Part shown: one piece after another, positions 1-11,606 of the stretch
Layout of the letters: every line of letters begins with the position of its first letter
Position numbering within the stretch: the first letter of the stretch is position 1
Source of the DNA: Voacanga thouarsii
Taxonomy: Eukaryota > Streptophyta > Magnoliopsida > Gentianales > Apocynaceae
Length of the DNA stretch: 64,000 nucleotides
Assembly: GCA_026120185.1 (NCBI GenBank)
Contig: JANUWF010001942.1
Coordinates: 1-64,000 of the forward strand
Reading direction: 5' to 3'
The notes under the pieces: model-generated
Database searches by the model: none
Seen by the model: only the letters and a program-made list of their open reading frames with translations
Told to the model about the DNA's origin: nothing
Made by a program: the position numbers and the translations under genes

Positions 1-2356
1 CGAAATGGTTGATCAACAACCATGGTTGTTTTCTTACTCTTGGACAATTCAAGACCCTCACTCGCGTGGACCTTCTTAAATCTTCATCGAAGTAATCATC
101 AACCAAGTATTTCTCCTTAACCTTTCTTTTTAATTCTGAATTCATGTCTATGTTGATAGGTAGAATAGTATATGAATGGGGGGTTGAATATAAGCATATG
201 TTTGAAGGGGTTGAGAGTAGGACATGAGAGTGATTGATCATGTTTAAGCTATATGGATTTTCTTGTCAATCAATATATAATCATTATGTCTTAAGAAAAT
301 TATGGATGGTTAAAGCATGTTAGATGAAATGACACCTTTGGTGAATAGGATTTTCATGTTCTTATCTTCATTGAAGCCATGGTTATGATTATGCTTAGTA
401 GAGATTTGCCATGTGATAGCATGTGCAGATTTAAGCCTATGTTCATGAATAGATTAGTTTGTTGTTTGATGTTAGAGAATATGTTCATGATTCTTGTTAG
501 CAGAAGGAAAATTATGATCATGATCTTGTTGATCCTAAGTTATTTTAATTAGTAAATTTTAGTATCTTAATTAAAATTATTACTATATTTTTCCTCTAGG
601 ATTTCGAAATCTCTAGGAAGCTTTGGAAATGGAGTATTAAATGAAATATTGATATTTTACTAGTCAAATAAATAATATTTTTCATTAAAAATAATATATG
701 CATTCGTATAAAATTAAATAAGATCTTTTTATATAAATGCTATTGATAAATAAAATATTAATGACCTTGTAGGCCTATAGTCATGAATATTATTCATATT
801 TAAATTTGTTAGTTATTTATTAAGCAAAATTTAACATAATTTATTTATTATTAATTTTATTTATTACTAATTATTTATTATCTATTAAAAATAATTAAAA
901 ATTAATTGTAAATTTATTATTTATTTAAGTAACATTATTTTTAAATTACCATTTATTAATATTATTTAGGACTTAATATTATTCAAAATTTAAACCTTAG
1001 TTAAGTTATTAATAATAACACTCAAGTTTTATTATTTGAGCCTGTAACTTATCAGCAATTATTTTTACAATCCCTAGTTATTTTACCTTATCAAGCTAGA
1101 CTTATTTTATAAAATCCTTTATCATCTAGCCTTAAAGTTTAGGACATTAGGGGCATGATTGTAATAAGTTGAACTAGGAATATTTGTGTAAGTGATTATA
1201 GCTTGAGTATAACCTTATGTCTGGTGTTTACCCCAGGTGGGGTTAGGTCAGCCTTGGAAGACTTTTGAATTCGAGCAAGCAAAGGATCAGGTAAGTTCCT
1301 GCACGGAATTATTTGAAGACCAAAACTTACTGTGGCAAGCCAAATGTGATGTGTATGGACATTCCTTATGTAAAGGTAATTAAGGACTGTTTTTCCTTTT
1401 TATTCCAGTCAACCAAATCATTTGAAAATCAAACAAGCAGTTTTACACAAAATGCTAAATTCTTTCTAAAACCCAACTTTGACAAGAATTTTAGAAACCC
1501 TTAATTGCTATTTTCAAATAAAACAATGTGTGATCAATTTTCTCCCAAGTAGGACAATCAACGTTGAGTACTCAATATAGGTAGACCACCAGGACTAATC
1601 TTTGAAGAGTTAGGGTAAGTCTTTCAGTAGGTGGCCACCTCTGAGGGGTGAGTCCTTCCTGGATAGGATGCCAGTCCGGTAGGTCATGCCGGTCTGAGCT
1701 AGCAAGTTTCAGTCATGTAGACTGTGTGTTTTCGGAGTGGACAACCAGTAAGTTTGGGTGTAGAGATTGAGGAGTATCTCACTCAGTGGGCCGTACACCT
1801 ACCTTTTTGTCAGTTTGCACAAAGTGTGGCATTCTGACCGTTGCTTAGTCATGGGGCCCAACGTGTGGTAACCCATGGCTACCCATTTAAGTGGTTGTAT
1901 TTATTGTGCATATGTATGGTTTGAAAAGCGAAACACCACTCTTTATTTTCAACACTTATTTAACGCTTGCCAGCACTTTCTCTTATGAAACTTTTACAAC
2001 TTGCATACATGAATTATTTTACCTGAAACACTCAAAGCACACACGGGCTTACTAAGATTCTTATCTCATCACCTTTTATGCCATGTTTTCAGGTTGATCC
2101 AGTGTGGAGGTCATTAGCTAGACTTGTTGCCTATGCTTTGAAGACTTCATGTTATTTTCTTTATGTGATGTTTTGAGAGAATGTAGCAAATAATTTATTT
2201 TGGATTTGTTCCTGTACTTATCTTTTGGGTTGTAATAAGTTTAATTTTAAAGTATTTATTTTATTTTATTATATGTGACCTAGTTATAAAGACCCCTTAT
2301 CCTTTGGATTGGGCGACATCCCCGGCCTTGTTGGGCCCAGGCAGTGGGGTGTTACA
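1..2356 (+). repeat. Gypsy LTR, subfamily 1, 3' portion (probably solo)
   Basis: This is the 3' part of a long LTR that starts outside the window. It aligns by eye with the 3' LTR part at 41977-44360, sharing the stretch that begins gttgatcaacaaccatggtt, a degenerate TTATTATT-rich tract (about 700-1010), the palindrome TTGAGTACTCAA (1564-1575) and two units of the AAAGTGTGG-type repeat (about 1816-1885). It ends in the family terminus GTGGGGTGTTACA at 2356. No primer-binding site follows. The next base is already Copia gag sequence, so this is probably a solo LTR, or the end of an element, inserted into that Copia. The left flank and any target-site duplication (TSD) are not visible. Orientation and the right end are clear. 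Confidence 0.85.
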
Positions 2357-3864
2357 AGACATGATTGTGCATCTCAAGGAAATGTTCCAAAAGCAAGCAC
2401 GACAAGAGAGATTTGAAACTCACAAGGCATTAAATACATGTAAGATGGTTTCTGGCACCTCGGTAAGTGCTCATATCCTTAAAATGAAGGGTTATCTTGA
2501 TCATCTTGATAAGCTTGGTGCTCCTGTTAATCATGACATGGCCACAAATTTGATCTTGGGCTCATTACCTCTTGAGTATGACCAGTTTGTCATGAATTTT
2601 AACATCATAATATGGAGAAATCTATTACTGAATTGCATGGGATGCTAAAACAAGATGAACTAAACATTAAAAAGAATACACCTAGTGTTCTAATGGTTCA
2701 AAAGGGGAAAGGGAAAAAGAACAACCAAAAGGGCAAAGTCATGGCTAGTAAGGGTAAGGACAAGGCAAAGTCCTAGTTCAAGCCCAAACCTAAGGCCAAG
2801 ACACCAAAGGAGGGAGCTTGCCACCATTGTGGAGAACAAGGACATTGGTTAAGAAATTGCAAGCTCTATTTGGAAGTAAAGAAAAAGAAGAACAGTGAGA
2901 CTGCCGCTTCAGGTATTTATATTATAGAAATTAATTTATCTACTTCTGATTCATGGCTATTGGATACCGGTTGTGGATCTCACATTTGTGTAAATGTGCA
3001 GGATCTAAAAATGAGTAGAGCCTTAGCAAAAGGCGAGGTGGATCTACGAGTTGCAAATGGAGCAAAAGTTGCTGCAGTAGCTGTAAGAACTTTTGAATTA
3101 ATTTTGCCCAATGGACTTATTTTAGAACTGAATAATTGTTTTTATGTTCCTGCTATGAGTAGGAATATTATTTCAATTTCTTGTTTGGATTTAGAAGGTT
3201 TTGAATTTATTATTATGAATAACATTTGCTCCATTAATAAAAACGGCATTTTTTATAGAGATGCTTCATTATCAAATAGGCTCTATATTCTCAATCTTCG
3301 TGGATCTTCAAACAAGTCTATCTATAATATTAATACTAAGAGATTAAAATCCAATAATTTAAATCAGACTTACTTCTAGCATTGTCGTTTGGGCCATATA
3401 AATGAGAAACGCATAACAAAGCTTCATAATGATGGGCTTCTAAAATCATTTAACTTAGAATCTTACGAAACATGTGATTCTTGTTTATTAGGCAAAATGA
3501 CTAAAGCGCATTTTAAGAGACAAAATGAAAGGGCAAATGATTTATTAGGCCTAACACATACTGATGTATGTGGACCAATGAATACACATGCTAGAGGAGG
3601 ATTTCAGTACTTCATTACATTTACAGATGATTTTAGCAGATATAGCTACTTGTATTTGATGAAACACAAATCTGAATCGTTCTAGAAATTCAAAGAATTT
3701 CAAAATGAAGTACAAAATCAGCTTGGCAAAAGTATCAAAACACTTCGATCAGATCGAGGTGGTGAATACTTAAGTCACGAGTTTGACGAGTATCTTAAAA
3801 ATTGTGGAATTATCTCCCAATTAACTCCACTTGGAACACCTCAATGGAATGGTGTATCTGAACA
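2357..3864 (+). pseudogene. Copia gag-pol fragment (gag, protease, start of integrase)
   Basis: This is a broken Copia polyprotein. The first part (to about 2640) is C-terminal gag, with QARQERFETHKALN-type sequence. A zinc knuckle of CX2CX4HX4C form (CHHCGEQGHWLRNC) lies at 2819-2860. The aspartic protease has WLLDTGCGSH with its catalytic DTG at 2963-2971. The GAG-pre-integrase domain (GHINEKRITKLHNDG) begins near 3389, and the integrase core contains HTDVCGPM and RSDRGGEY, ending at NGVSEH. There is a frameshift near 2640 and in-frame stops near 2776, 3377 and 3684. Reverse transcriptase and RNase H are missing because the sequence breaks at about 3864. The 5' end is cut by the LTR ending at 2356. 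It looks like the same Copia lineage as the minus-strand fragment at 53239-55119. Confidence 0.85.
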
Positions 3865-4243
3865 CAGCTGTCTTCATCCCACGTCCAGTGCACTGCCCAG
3901 CTTCTTCTTCTGCTCCGGTGAAGATGAATGTAACGCTTTTTGGCTCACGGAATATGACCCAGCCATAATATCTATTGGTGAGCACACAATGGGAAGAGAG
4001 GAAAATCATCCTTATATTTTTCAGTTTTTTCGGCTATTCACTCAAACTCTCTGTTAGCTTCCATCATATGACTTCTTATGGTTAATAATACCAAAAGCCA
4101 ATAAACAGAAAACCAACAATCAGTGAACAAAGAGTCACGAGAGAAACAGAGAGCCAAGAGACTTTTATTTTTTTTCTTTTCTTTTATTTTATTTTTTCAC
4201 ACAGAAAGCCAAGAGTCATGAAATCAAAAATAATTGCCTTTAT
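3865..4243 (-). repeat. Probable Copia LTR debris
   Basis: This is a noncoding stretch between the Copia fragment and the next Gypsy LTR. Short patches (the repeated agagagccaagag motifs and atgaaatcaaaaataat near 4130-4240) resemble the end of the Copia C 3' LTR around 46380-46480, which is in minus orientation. The similarity is patchy and boundaries are approximate. A T-rich tract lies at 4165-4197. No coding capacity was recognised. Confidence 0.4.
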
Positions 4244-6072
4244 CCATGAATAAAATAGTTTGTTAATTGATGTTGGAGTTTATGTTCATGATTCTTGTTA
4301 GAAATAGGAAAATTATGATCATGACCTTGTTGATCCTAAGCTATTTTAATTGGCCAATTTTAATATTATGATTTCCTCCAAAGATTTCGAAAATCCTAGG
4401 AAGTTGGAATTAGAATATTAAATAGAATAGTAATATTTTAGCCAAATAAATTATATCCTTTATTAAAGATAATATACATAAATATTTATATATAATAATA
4501 ATAATAAATAAAGCCTTTTATACAAATAATAATAGGTAAAATATTAATCTTGTAGGTCATATATTCATAAATACTATTGAATTTTATTTATTATCTATTG
4601 ATCAAAATTTAAAAACATTTATTTATTATTTTCTATCTATTAATTATTACTTAAGAGATTAGTAATAATTTATTATTTATTTTAATAATATCATCTAGGA
4701 CTTAGGATTCTTCATCAATTAAACCCTGGTTTATTCGTTAATAACAACACTCAAGATTTTTATTTGAACCTATAACATATTAGTAATTATTTTACAACCC
4801 CTAATTATTTTCACTTATCAAGCTAGACTTATTTTATAAAACCCTTTATCATCTAGCCTTAAAGCTAGGACATTAGGGTCATGATTGTAATAAGTTGAAC
4901 TAGGATTATTTATGGAAGCGAATATAGCTTGAGTATAACCATATAATTTGTGTTTACCCCAAGCGGGATTAGGTTAGCTTTGGAAGATTTGTGAACTTGC
5001 AAGCAAAGGATCAGGTAAGCTCCTGCATAAACTTATTTGATGACAAAAGGTTACTATGGCAAGCCAAACACAAAGTGTATGGACACTCATTTTGTAAAGG
5101 CAATTAAGGACTGTTTCCTTTCTTGTTTAGTCAAACAAATCATTTGAAAACTAAACAAGCAATTTTGTACAAACACTAAACTCTTTCTAAAAACCCACCT
5201 TGACACGAATTTTAGAAACCCTTAATTTCTATTTCCAAGTAAAGTAATGTTTTATCCATTTTCTCCCAAGTGGGACAATCAATGTTGAGTACTCAATAAG
5301 GGTAGGCTAGTAGTACTAATTTTGAAGAGCAAAAGCGAGTCTTCGTGGCATGAGGCCACCTCTAGAAGATGAACTCAACTTAGAGAAGCGAAGTACTACT
5401 TAGTCATGCCAGTCTGAGCTAGCAAGTTTCAGTCAAGTGGACTGTGTGTTTTCGGAGTGGACAACCGGTATGTTTAAGTGTAGAGAATGAGGAGTATCTT
5501 ACCCGGTAGGCCGATCACCTACCTTTTTTTATCAATCTGCACAAAGTGTGGCATTCTAATAGTTATATGGTCATGGGGCCTAATGTGTGGTAACCCATGG
5601 CTACCCATTTGAGTGGTTGTATTTATTGTGTACATGTATAGTTTGAAAAGCAAAACGCCACACTTTCTTTTTAATCCTTATTTATTGGTTGCCAGCAGTT
5701 TCTTCTATATAATTTTTACAACTTGCATACATGGACTGTTTTACCTGAAACACTCAAAGCACACATGGGCTTACTGAGATTTTTATCTTTTCACCTTTTA
5801 TGCTATGTTTTCAGGTCAATCCTGTTGTGGAGATGAGTAGCCAGTTTGTTGCTTACTTTGAAGACTTTGTTTTATTTATTTTATGTGTTGCTTTGTTATG
5901 TGATAGTGAACAATTTATTTTGGATTTGTTCCTGAATTTTTTGGTTGTAATAAGTTCAATTTTTAAAGTATTAGTTTTATTTTCGTTGGTGTGACCTAGT
6001 TATAAAGACCCCTTGTCCTTTGGACAGGGGGGCATCCCCAGCCCTGTTGGGCCTAGGTAGTGGGATGTTACA
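4244..6072 (+). repeat. Gypsy LTR, subfamily 1, 5'-truncated
   Basis: The sequence from about 4244 aligns with positions about 430-2356 of the first LTR, in the same order: gttcatgattcttgttag, the AT-rich tract, the palindrome TTGAGTACTCAA (5285-5296), the AAAGTGTGG repeats (about 5535-5600) and the terminus GTGGGATGTTACA at 6072. The 5' half is missing. The base after 6072 continues into the middle of a different Gypsy LTR (ccatacaatcaaaaacacc, matching 63255-63275), so this copy was inserted into the LTR of Gypsy A. A CCATA-type TSD is suspected but its left copy is not present. Confidence 0.8.
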
Positions 6073-8604
6073 CCATACAATCAAAAACACCAAAGTTGAT
6101 CTTCCATTCGGATCAAACAGACCTTTTCGATCAAGAACAAGAAGAACATCAAGAAGGTAACTTTAAACACCTTGGACCTTCTTTATCTCATCATCACCAT
6201 TTCAATATCATCCTAACCTTTTTCTCTATATTTTTCTCTCTCTTTCTCAGTCTCTTGGCTGAAACTTAGATGGCCCTCCTTGGACGAACTTCATCCAAGG
6301 AAGAACTCTCAAGCACCCAAGGACCTCCATTAAATAAGGCGATACCTTTATCTAATGTTCATCAAATCAAATATTTTTTTCTTGATCACCTCTTTAAATT
6401 CTCAAAATCAAGACTCTTAAATGATGGATTTGATAGGTTGGTAGAATAATGTGGGGTTGAAGATTTGTATATGGGTGAAGGGAATGGATTTAAGACATGA
6501 GAATTGGAATGAATGTTGTGACTTATGGATTATGCTTTAGGATCACTGTATGTTCATTATGATTAAGAGCTTTATGGATGTTTTGATATATGATAGTCAT
6601 TATACCATCATTGTTGATTATGTCTTCATGATGTTATTTTTCAATAAATCTCTAGATAATATTATGCCTAGTAGGATATCATCCTTGTTGTGATGTATGT
6701 TAATTCAAGTCTATTTTTGAATAAATCGACATGTTATTTGTTGAATCCATGAGTGGATGAATATGTATATGGATTTCTCTTGCAATAAAATTATTGTAAG
6801 AACTACTTTTATTATTTTTAAAATTATTCTTGCTATTATTAATATAATTAATATTGTTGTCTAATTTAATTTACTAAATTTGAAAAACACTAAGTAGTTT
6901 CAAAAATAAAGATTAATTAAAATATTATTATTTATTAGATAAATAAATATTAATATTTTTATTAAGTATAAATAATAATATATTGGAATTAATTGATATC
7001 AAATGTCTTTTATATTCATATTATTATTAGTTAGCCTTACTAAAACTTTCAAATATTATTTATATTAGAATAATTTATTTATTATTTATTACTTATTATT
7101 AAAATTATTTATCATTTATTATTAATATTACTTATTATTTGTAATAATATTATTTGTTATTTATTACCAATGTTATTTAGAATTTATTATTAATAGTATC
7201 CATTATTTATTACTAATATTATTTATTATTAATATTACTCATTATTTGTTATTTGTTAATGAATAGGTAATATATAATTTATTATGTATTATTTATTTAT
7301 AATACCTATTTTTTTAACTTATCAAATTAATTTTATTTTAAAAAATACTTTAGCAACTAGTGTTAAAACTTAAGGCATTGTTGTCATAGCTATATGTTAT
7401 TGTAGCTAGTTGAACCTAGGAGTTATTTATTTAAGGCAAGTGTTGTCTGGATATTGGATTTATACCCTATATTTACCCTAGGCGGAGTTAGGTTGCCTTG
7501 AATTACCTTGGAAGGCTATTGTACCCGAGAAGAACAAAAGATCAAGTAAGTTCTGCATAAAGCTGTTTGAGGATCGAAGTTACCTTATCAAGTCAAACGC
7601 AAGTATACGAGAATTTATACTGTAAATGCAATTATGGACAATTTTTCTTTTCCTTTTCAGTCAAACAAACTATTTAAAGATGAACAAGCAATTTTATACA
7701 AAATGCTAAACTTTTCCTAAAAATCAACTTTGAGAAGAATTTTGGAAACTATAATTGCTATTTCAAAGAAAATCATTGTATGATCTTTCTTTTCCCAAGT
7801 AGGATGAACACAACGTTGAGTACTCAATAAAGGTAGACTACTGGGACTAATTTTTAAAGGATTAGGGTAAGTCTCTCAATTGGTGGCCACCTTTGAGAGG
7901 TAAGTCCTTCCCGGATAGGATGCCAGTCCTAAAGGTCGTACCGGTCCGAGCTAGCAAGTTTAGTCAAATGGACTATATATTTTCGAAATGGACAACCAGT
8001 AAGTTTGGGGGTAGAGATGGAGGAGTATCTCACCCAATAGGTCGTACACCTACCTTGTGTCAGTATGCACAAAGTATGACATCCTGAACGTTCTTTTGTC
8101 ATGGTGCACAAAGTGTGGTGCCATGGCTACCTCTTTTGAGTGATTGTATTTATTATATACATGTATGATTTGAAAGGAAAATACCATTCTTCATTTGTGA
8201 AATTTTATTTGAGGCTTGCCAGTACTTTCTTTATGAAATTTTCTCAACCTACATACATGAACTGTTTTACCTGAAACACTTAAAGCACATACGGGATTAC
8301 AGAGATTTATGTCTCACCACCTTTTATACCATGCTTTCAAGTCGGTCATGCTATGAATGTTGTTGATTAGAGATTGCCTTTGTTTTGAGGACTTATTTAT
8401 TTTCCTATGTATTTCATTTGAAAGACTTTAGCAATCATTTATTTATTTTTGAAAATTGTTCATGTATTATTTGAGTTGTAATAAGTTTTGATTTGGATTG
8501 ATTCTTTCCTTTCTTTTGTGAGTCTTAGTTATAAAGACTCTTTGTTCTGTGGACGGGATAACATCCCCAACCCTAATAGGGTACATAAGTAGTAGGGTGT
8601 TACA
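6073..8604 (+). repeat. 5' LTR of Gypsy A, subfamily 2, 5'-truncated
   Basis: This aligns with the Gypsy D LTR (reverse strand, 28795 down to 26182) and with the LTR at 63262-64000. It contains a decayed CT tract (about 6221-6255), a long degenerate TTATTATT tract (about 7060-7310), the palindrome TTGAGTACTCAA (7816-7827) and GCACAAAGTGTGG repeats (about 8067-8120). It ends with GTAGGGTGTTACA at 8604. A primer-binding site follows immediately, which marks it as the 5' LTR of an element reading right. The first ~1.7 kb is lost, cut at 6072 by the inserted LTR. Confidence 0.85.
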
Positions 8605-8606
8605 AG

Positions 8607-8618
8607 TGGTATTAGAGA
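8607..8618 (+). other. Primer-binding site of Gypsy A
   Basis: TGGTATTAGAGA lies two bases after the LTR end. It matches 10 of 12 bases of TGGTATCAGAGC, the initiator-Met tRNA complement used by many plant retrotransposons. The changes suggest decay after insertion. Confidence 0.8.
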
Positions 8619-8704
8619 CAAGGTTTAAGCAATTATTGATAGTATTTGCTTTATTTTATTAAGATTAAACTCTTTTGACTAATTTGGGTTATTTATACTG
8701 TAGG

Positions 8705-9184
8705 ATGGTTAGAATGTATAGAACTGCGAGGAAGGGGCAGTAATGGCATTCACCAATCCTTATCTACTCGGAAGACTTACCAGTGCCACAACCTGCACCA
8801 CAACCCACACCTCAACCAGTCATACCTTTGGAAGAAAGCAATGATGATGAAGTTCAGATTATTGAGCCACCCCCTTATACCTGTAATAGACTTGATTACT
8901 AATAGTGAGGAGAAGGATATTGATATGGAGTATGTCCCAAACCCACCTAGCCCCATGATTGATTTAACTGCTAATAGTGATGATCTGAGGGAGATAGACT
9001 ATGAATCTCTACCTAGACTTTCTTTTGTACCCCCACCCAACCATGTTGAAACTGGGGAGAGCTCTAGGAGACCTAGGAAGGAACCAATAGACTATGGGTT
9101 TGTGGATGGTGCAGGCATAGACCTTTCTAAGAATACTGGAGGTTGTTGTATGATATCGACACTGAGGATTCTGTTGAGGATTAG
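8705..9184 (+). pseudogene. Accessory ORF upstream of gag in Gypsy A (SIM-like acidic protein)
   Basis: This is a degraded copy of the protein encoded intact at 44460-44927. The start MVRMYRTARKGQ matches the intact copy, followed by a stop (cag to taa at about 8741) and then EDLPVPQPAPQP. A frameshift near 8870 moves into PVIDLITNSEEKDIDMEY and PMIDLTANSDDLREID, then a Pro-rich linker and DYGFVDGAGIDLSKN. A second frameshift near 9140 restores an acidic end like YDADFEDSDKD. The two hydrophobic-plus-acidic cores resemble SUMO-interacting motifs. The ORF lies between the PBS and gag, in gag orientation. No catalytic domain is visible and its function is unknown. Confidence 0.7.
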
Positions 9185-9452
9185 GGGTCAAATTTTTTCA
9201 TGATTAGGAAGTTATTATTTATTGCTTTTAATAAACTTATGTGCTAGGGGTTCATTTATGTTTAATGTTTTATTTCAAAATTTATGCAAATAAAAGTACC
9301 TTGGTGTACTCCAATCATGAACAAAATATACAATTATTTATACAAAGCTTGCATCCGATTTACTTTTACTTAAGTTTGAATGAAAATGTATGCTCGATTT
9401 AAATATTTTAAACTTTGATGTATAACTCATTATTTAGGGGCGATGATTTAGA

Positions 9453-9849
9453 ATGGCACCAAAGTGTTGTGTAGCAGCATCCAGCAGAAGGGTTCTTGAA
9501 GCAGAACCCGTGACTCTGGAATTCAATGCGACCCAACTTTCATCACCAAAATAGGGGAATGAGAATGAACCAGAGTAGGAAGTGGGGTCTGAAGAGCCTG
9601 CCAGTATGACCATAGGGCAAGCATTCTATAAGATGATGGAGATGCTGCAAACTTTGTCAAAACGAAAGAACTCGAAGGGGGAAGATGGAGCTTTGGAGAG
9701 GTTTCTGAAGTTTCAACCTCTCACCTTCTTGGGAGAAGCCGAACAAAATCAGAAAGCAGAGCAGTGGGTGGAGCAGATGGAGGTCATTTTTGCCACACTC
9801 CAATACACTGAGAAGCGAATGCTAAAATTTGCTGCATTTTGGCTGAGAG
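9453..9849 (+). pseudogene. Gypsy A gag, N-terminal part
   Basis: Gag starts at ATG 9453 with MAPKCCVAASSRRV, parallel to MAPTRRAATSSKRV at 45203. Two stops (about 9552 and 9576) precede the gag body (GEDGALERFLKFQPLTFLGE), which is the plant Gypsy retrotrans_gag region. The reading frame is cut exactly after FWLR by Copia B, and gag resumes with GPARAWW after 20129. Between the accessory ORF and this gag is a noncoding spacer of 268 bp that resembles the spacer at 44928-45202. Confidence 0.85.
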
Positions 9850-11592
9850 TGTTGGAATGTATGCCCTCTAGTCCAGGTTTTTTATGTAATTATCGAATTT
9901 ATAAATAAAAGAATTCATTTTAAAATTTTATTTACTAATTTATATTTTATTTGTGCACGATTTACATTCCGAAAGGGCCCATTGTGTTTAAATAAGTGAT
10001 CCATGTAAATGGTGGTCTTTATTTAATACATAAACGTATGTTCTTAACCAATTGGTGAGAATGGGAATTTCAACATGTTTAGATTATTGTGTTATGAATT
10101 CAAAATAGGGAATACCTTACCTTTAGCCAGTGGGTAGACCACTCACTTCATAGCTTGAGCGTATTTCGAATACATAAAACATGACCTATAATAGTGGTTT
10201 CTAAAAGTACTATTTAAAAGAAGCCCAGACTATTACTACTACGGTGTGGACTAATACTCTACCGCTTGAGTTTGAGTTGGTGGTCTAATGAAGCTGGAAG
10301 CATATACTTTGATATGCTGAAGTTGAAGTTCTTTCGTAGAGTCGATATACATGTATGTTAGGTATATGTGACTAGTTAATTAAGACAAACTTATATAATA
10401 TAGTTTCTGCGCTATATCGCCCCTTCTAACTATTCAAATGAACTAAATATCCAGGGTCCTGGGGAACATTACTTGGATGTTTACTTTAGGGTAGTTCCCT
10501 TGGAAAGCGAAAACATTCCAGGAATCGTGGATCATTGGACTAAAGGTCTAAGGATGGTAGATATCTTTTAGAAAGGTGTTAGTACATTCTTCCTCTCTAA
10601 ATGTACGGCGATGCGTAGAGGGGTATTTTAGTCATTACACCTGTAGGTCGGAGACTTTATTGATGCAGCATTATCCTTGTGATCAATATTTTCTTATGAT
10701 GATATAAGAAAATATTTAAAATGTAAAATACAGCTATTTATATTGTAGGAGTATTTTGATCATTTTAGTAGCCAAGGGATGTGTCTTTTGGTCTCCGGAA
10801 TAGCCCTTAAATCCTGATAGATTTGGGTTAAAGAATTGGTCTTGATAATTATGGGTTTTATTTTATTTTATTTAAGTAGTCTAATTATTAGACTAGAGTA
10901 AAATAAAAGACCCAAGAGAGAGTATATATTTTATCTAGTTTATTTGGTTAATTAATTATTCAGGGCCCAAGGCCCATATTGAATAATTAGAAAATTAACC
11001 TAGATATAAACTAGATAAAAGGCTTAATATTTTATATTAGTCTATTTGGGCTTGTTAATTATTTATTGGGTTGTTTTATGAAGCCCAGAAAATAAATAAT
11101 TAAAGCTTATTATTTATGGGTGTTCAAGCCTAAGAGTAAATAATTTTATTTGGTCTATTATATGAGACCAAGGGTAAAATTAAAAAAAAAAATAACAACA
11201 AAGGATGGATCCCGTATTATTTGGCGTGAGAGGATAACAAAAAGAAAATATTTTTTGTTTCACTCTTTTGGTCTCTCTCTGGTATTTTGAAACAAAAGAA
11301 TGAAGGCCATTCTTTGATCCTAATGAAAAGCTTTCACCGGTTGTTGAAAAAGGCAGTGGTCATATTTCGAAAGTTCAAAAGCTTCGCGTGAATAAGACGA
11401 AGCCAGTGTTTACAAGGAGGTGATCCAGAACCAAGCATACCAGCAACAACCAGGAGCGTTCAAGAAATCATTGGAACAAGTGTTTCAATGCCTAAACAAT
11501 CTAACGATATAAAACGCAAAGGTATAGTTTTGTTACTTCCGCTATTGCGTTTTGCATGCTTCTATGATTCAATTTGCCGTATTACACCTTCA
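9850..11592 (+). repeat. 5' LTR of Copia B
   Basis: The LTR begins TGTTGGAATGTATGCC and ends ATTACACCTTCA, 1743 bp. It is related throughout its first half to the Copia C LTR (reverse strand from 48009). Three successive imperfect hairpins are evident: about 10862-10910, 10930-11022 and 11046-11104. The second pairs ttttatctagtttat with ataaactagataaaa. A TATATATTTT stretch (10923-10932) lies next to the hairpins and could be a promoter TATA element. Confidence 0.9.
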
Positions 11593-11594
11593 AT

Positions 11595-11606
11595 TGGTAT
11601 CAGAGC
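11595..11606 (+). other. Primer-binding site of Copia B
   Basis: An exact TGGTATCAGAGC lies two bases after the LTR end. It is complementary to the 3' end of initiator-Met tRNA. Confidence 0.92.

Noticed and set aside
7060..7310. A matrix-attachment or origin-like AT tract
   Set aside because: It is a degenerate TTATTATT tract found in every LTR of the family. No further signal supports a MAR or an origin.
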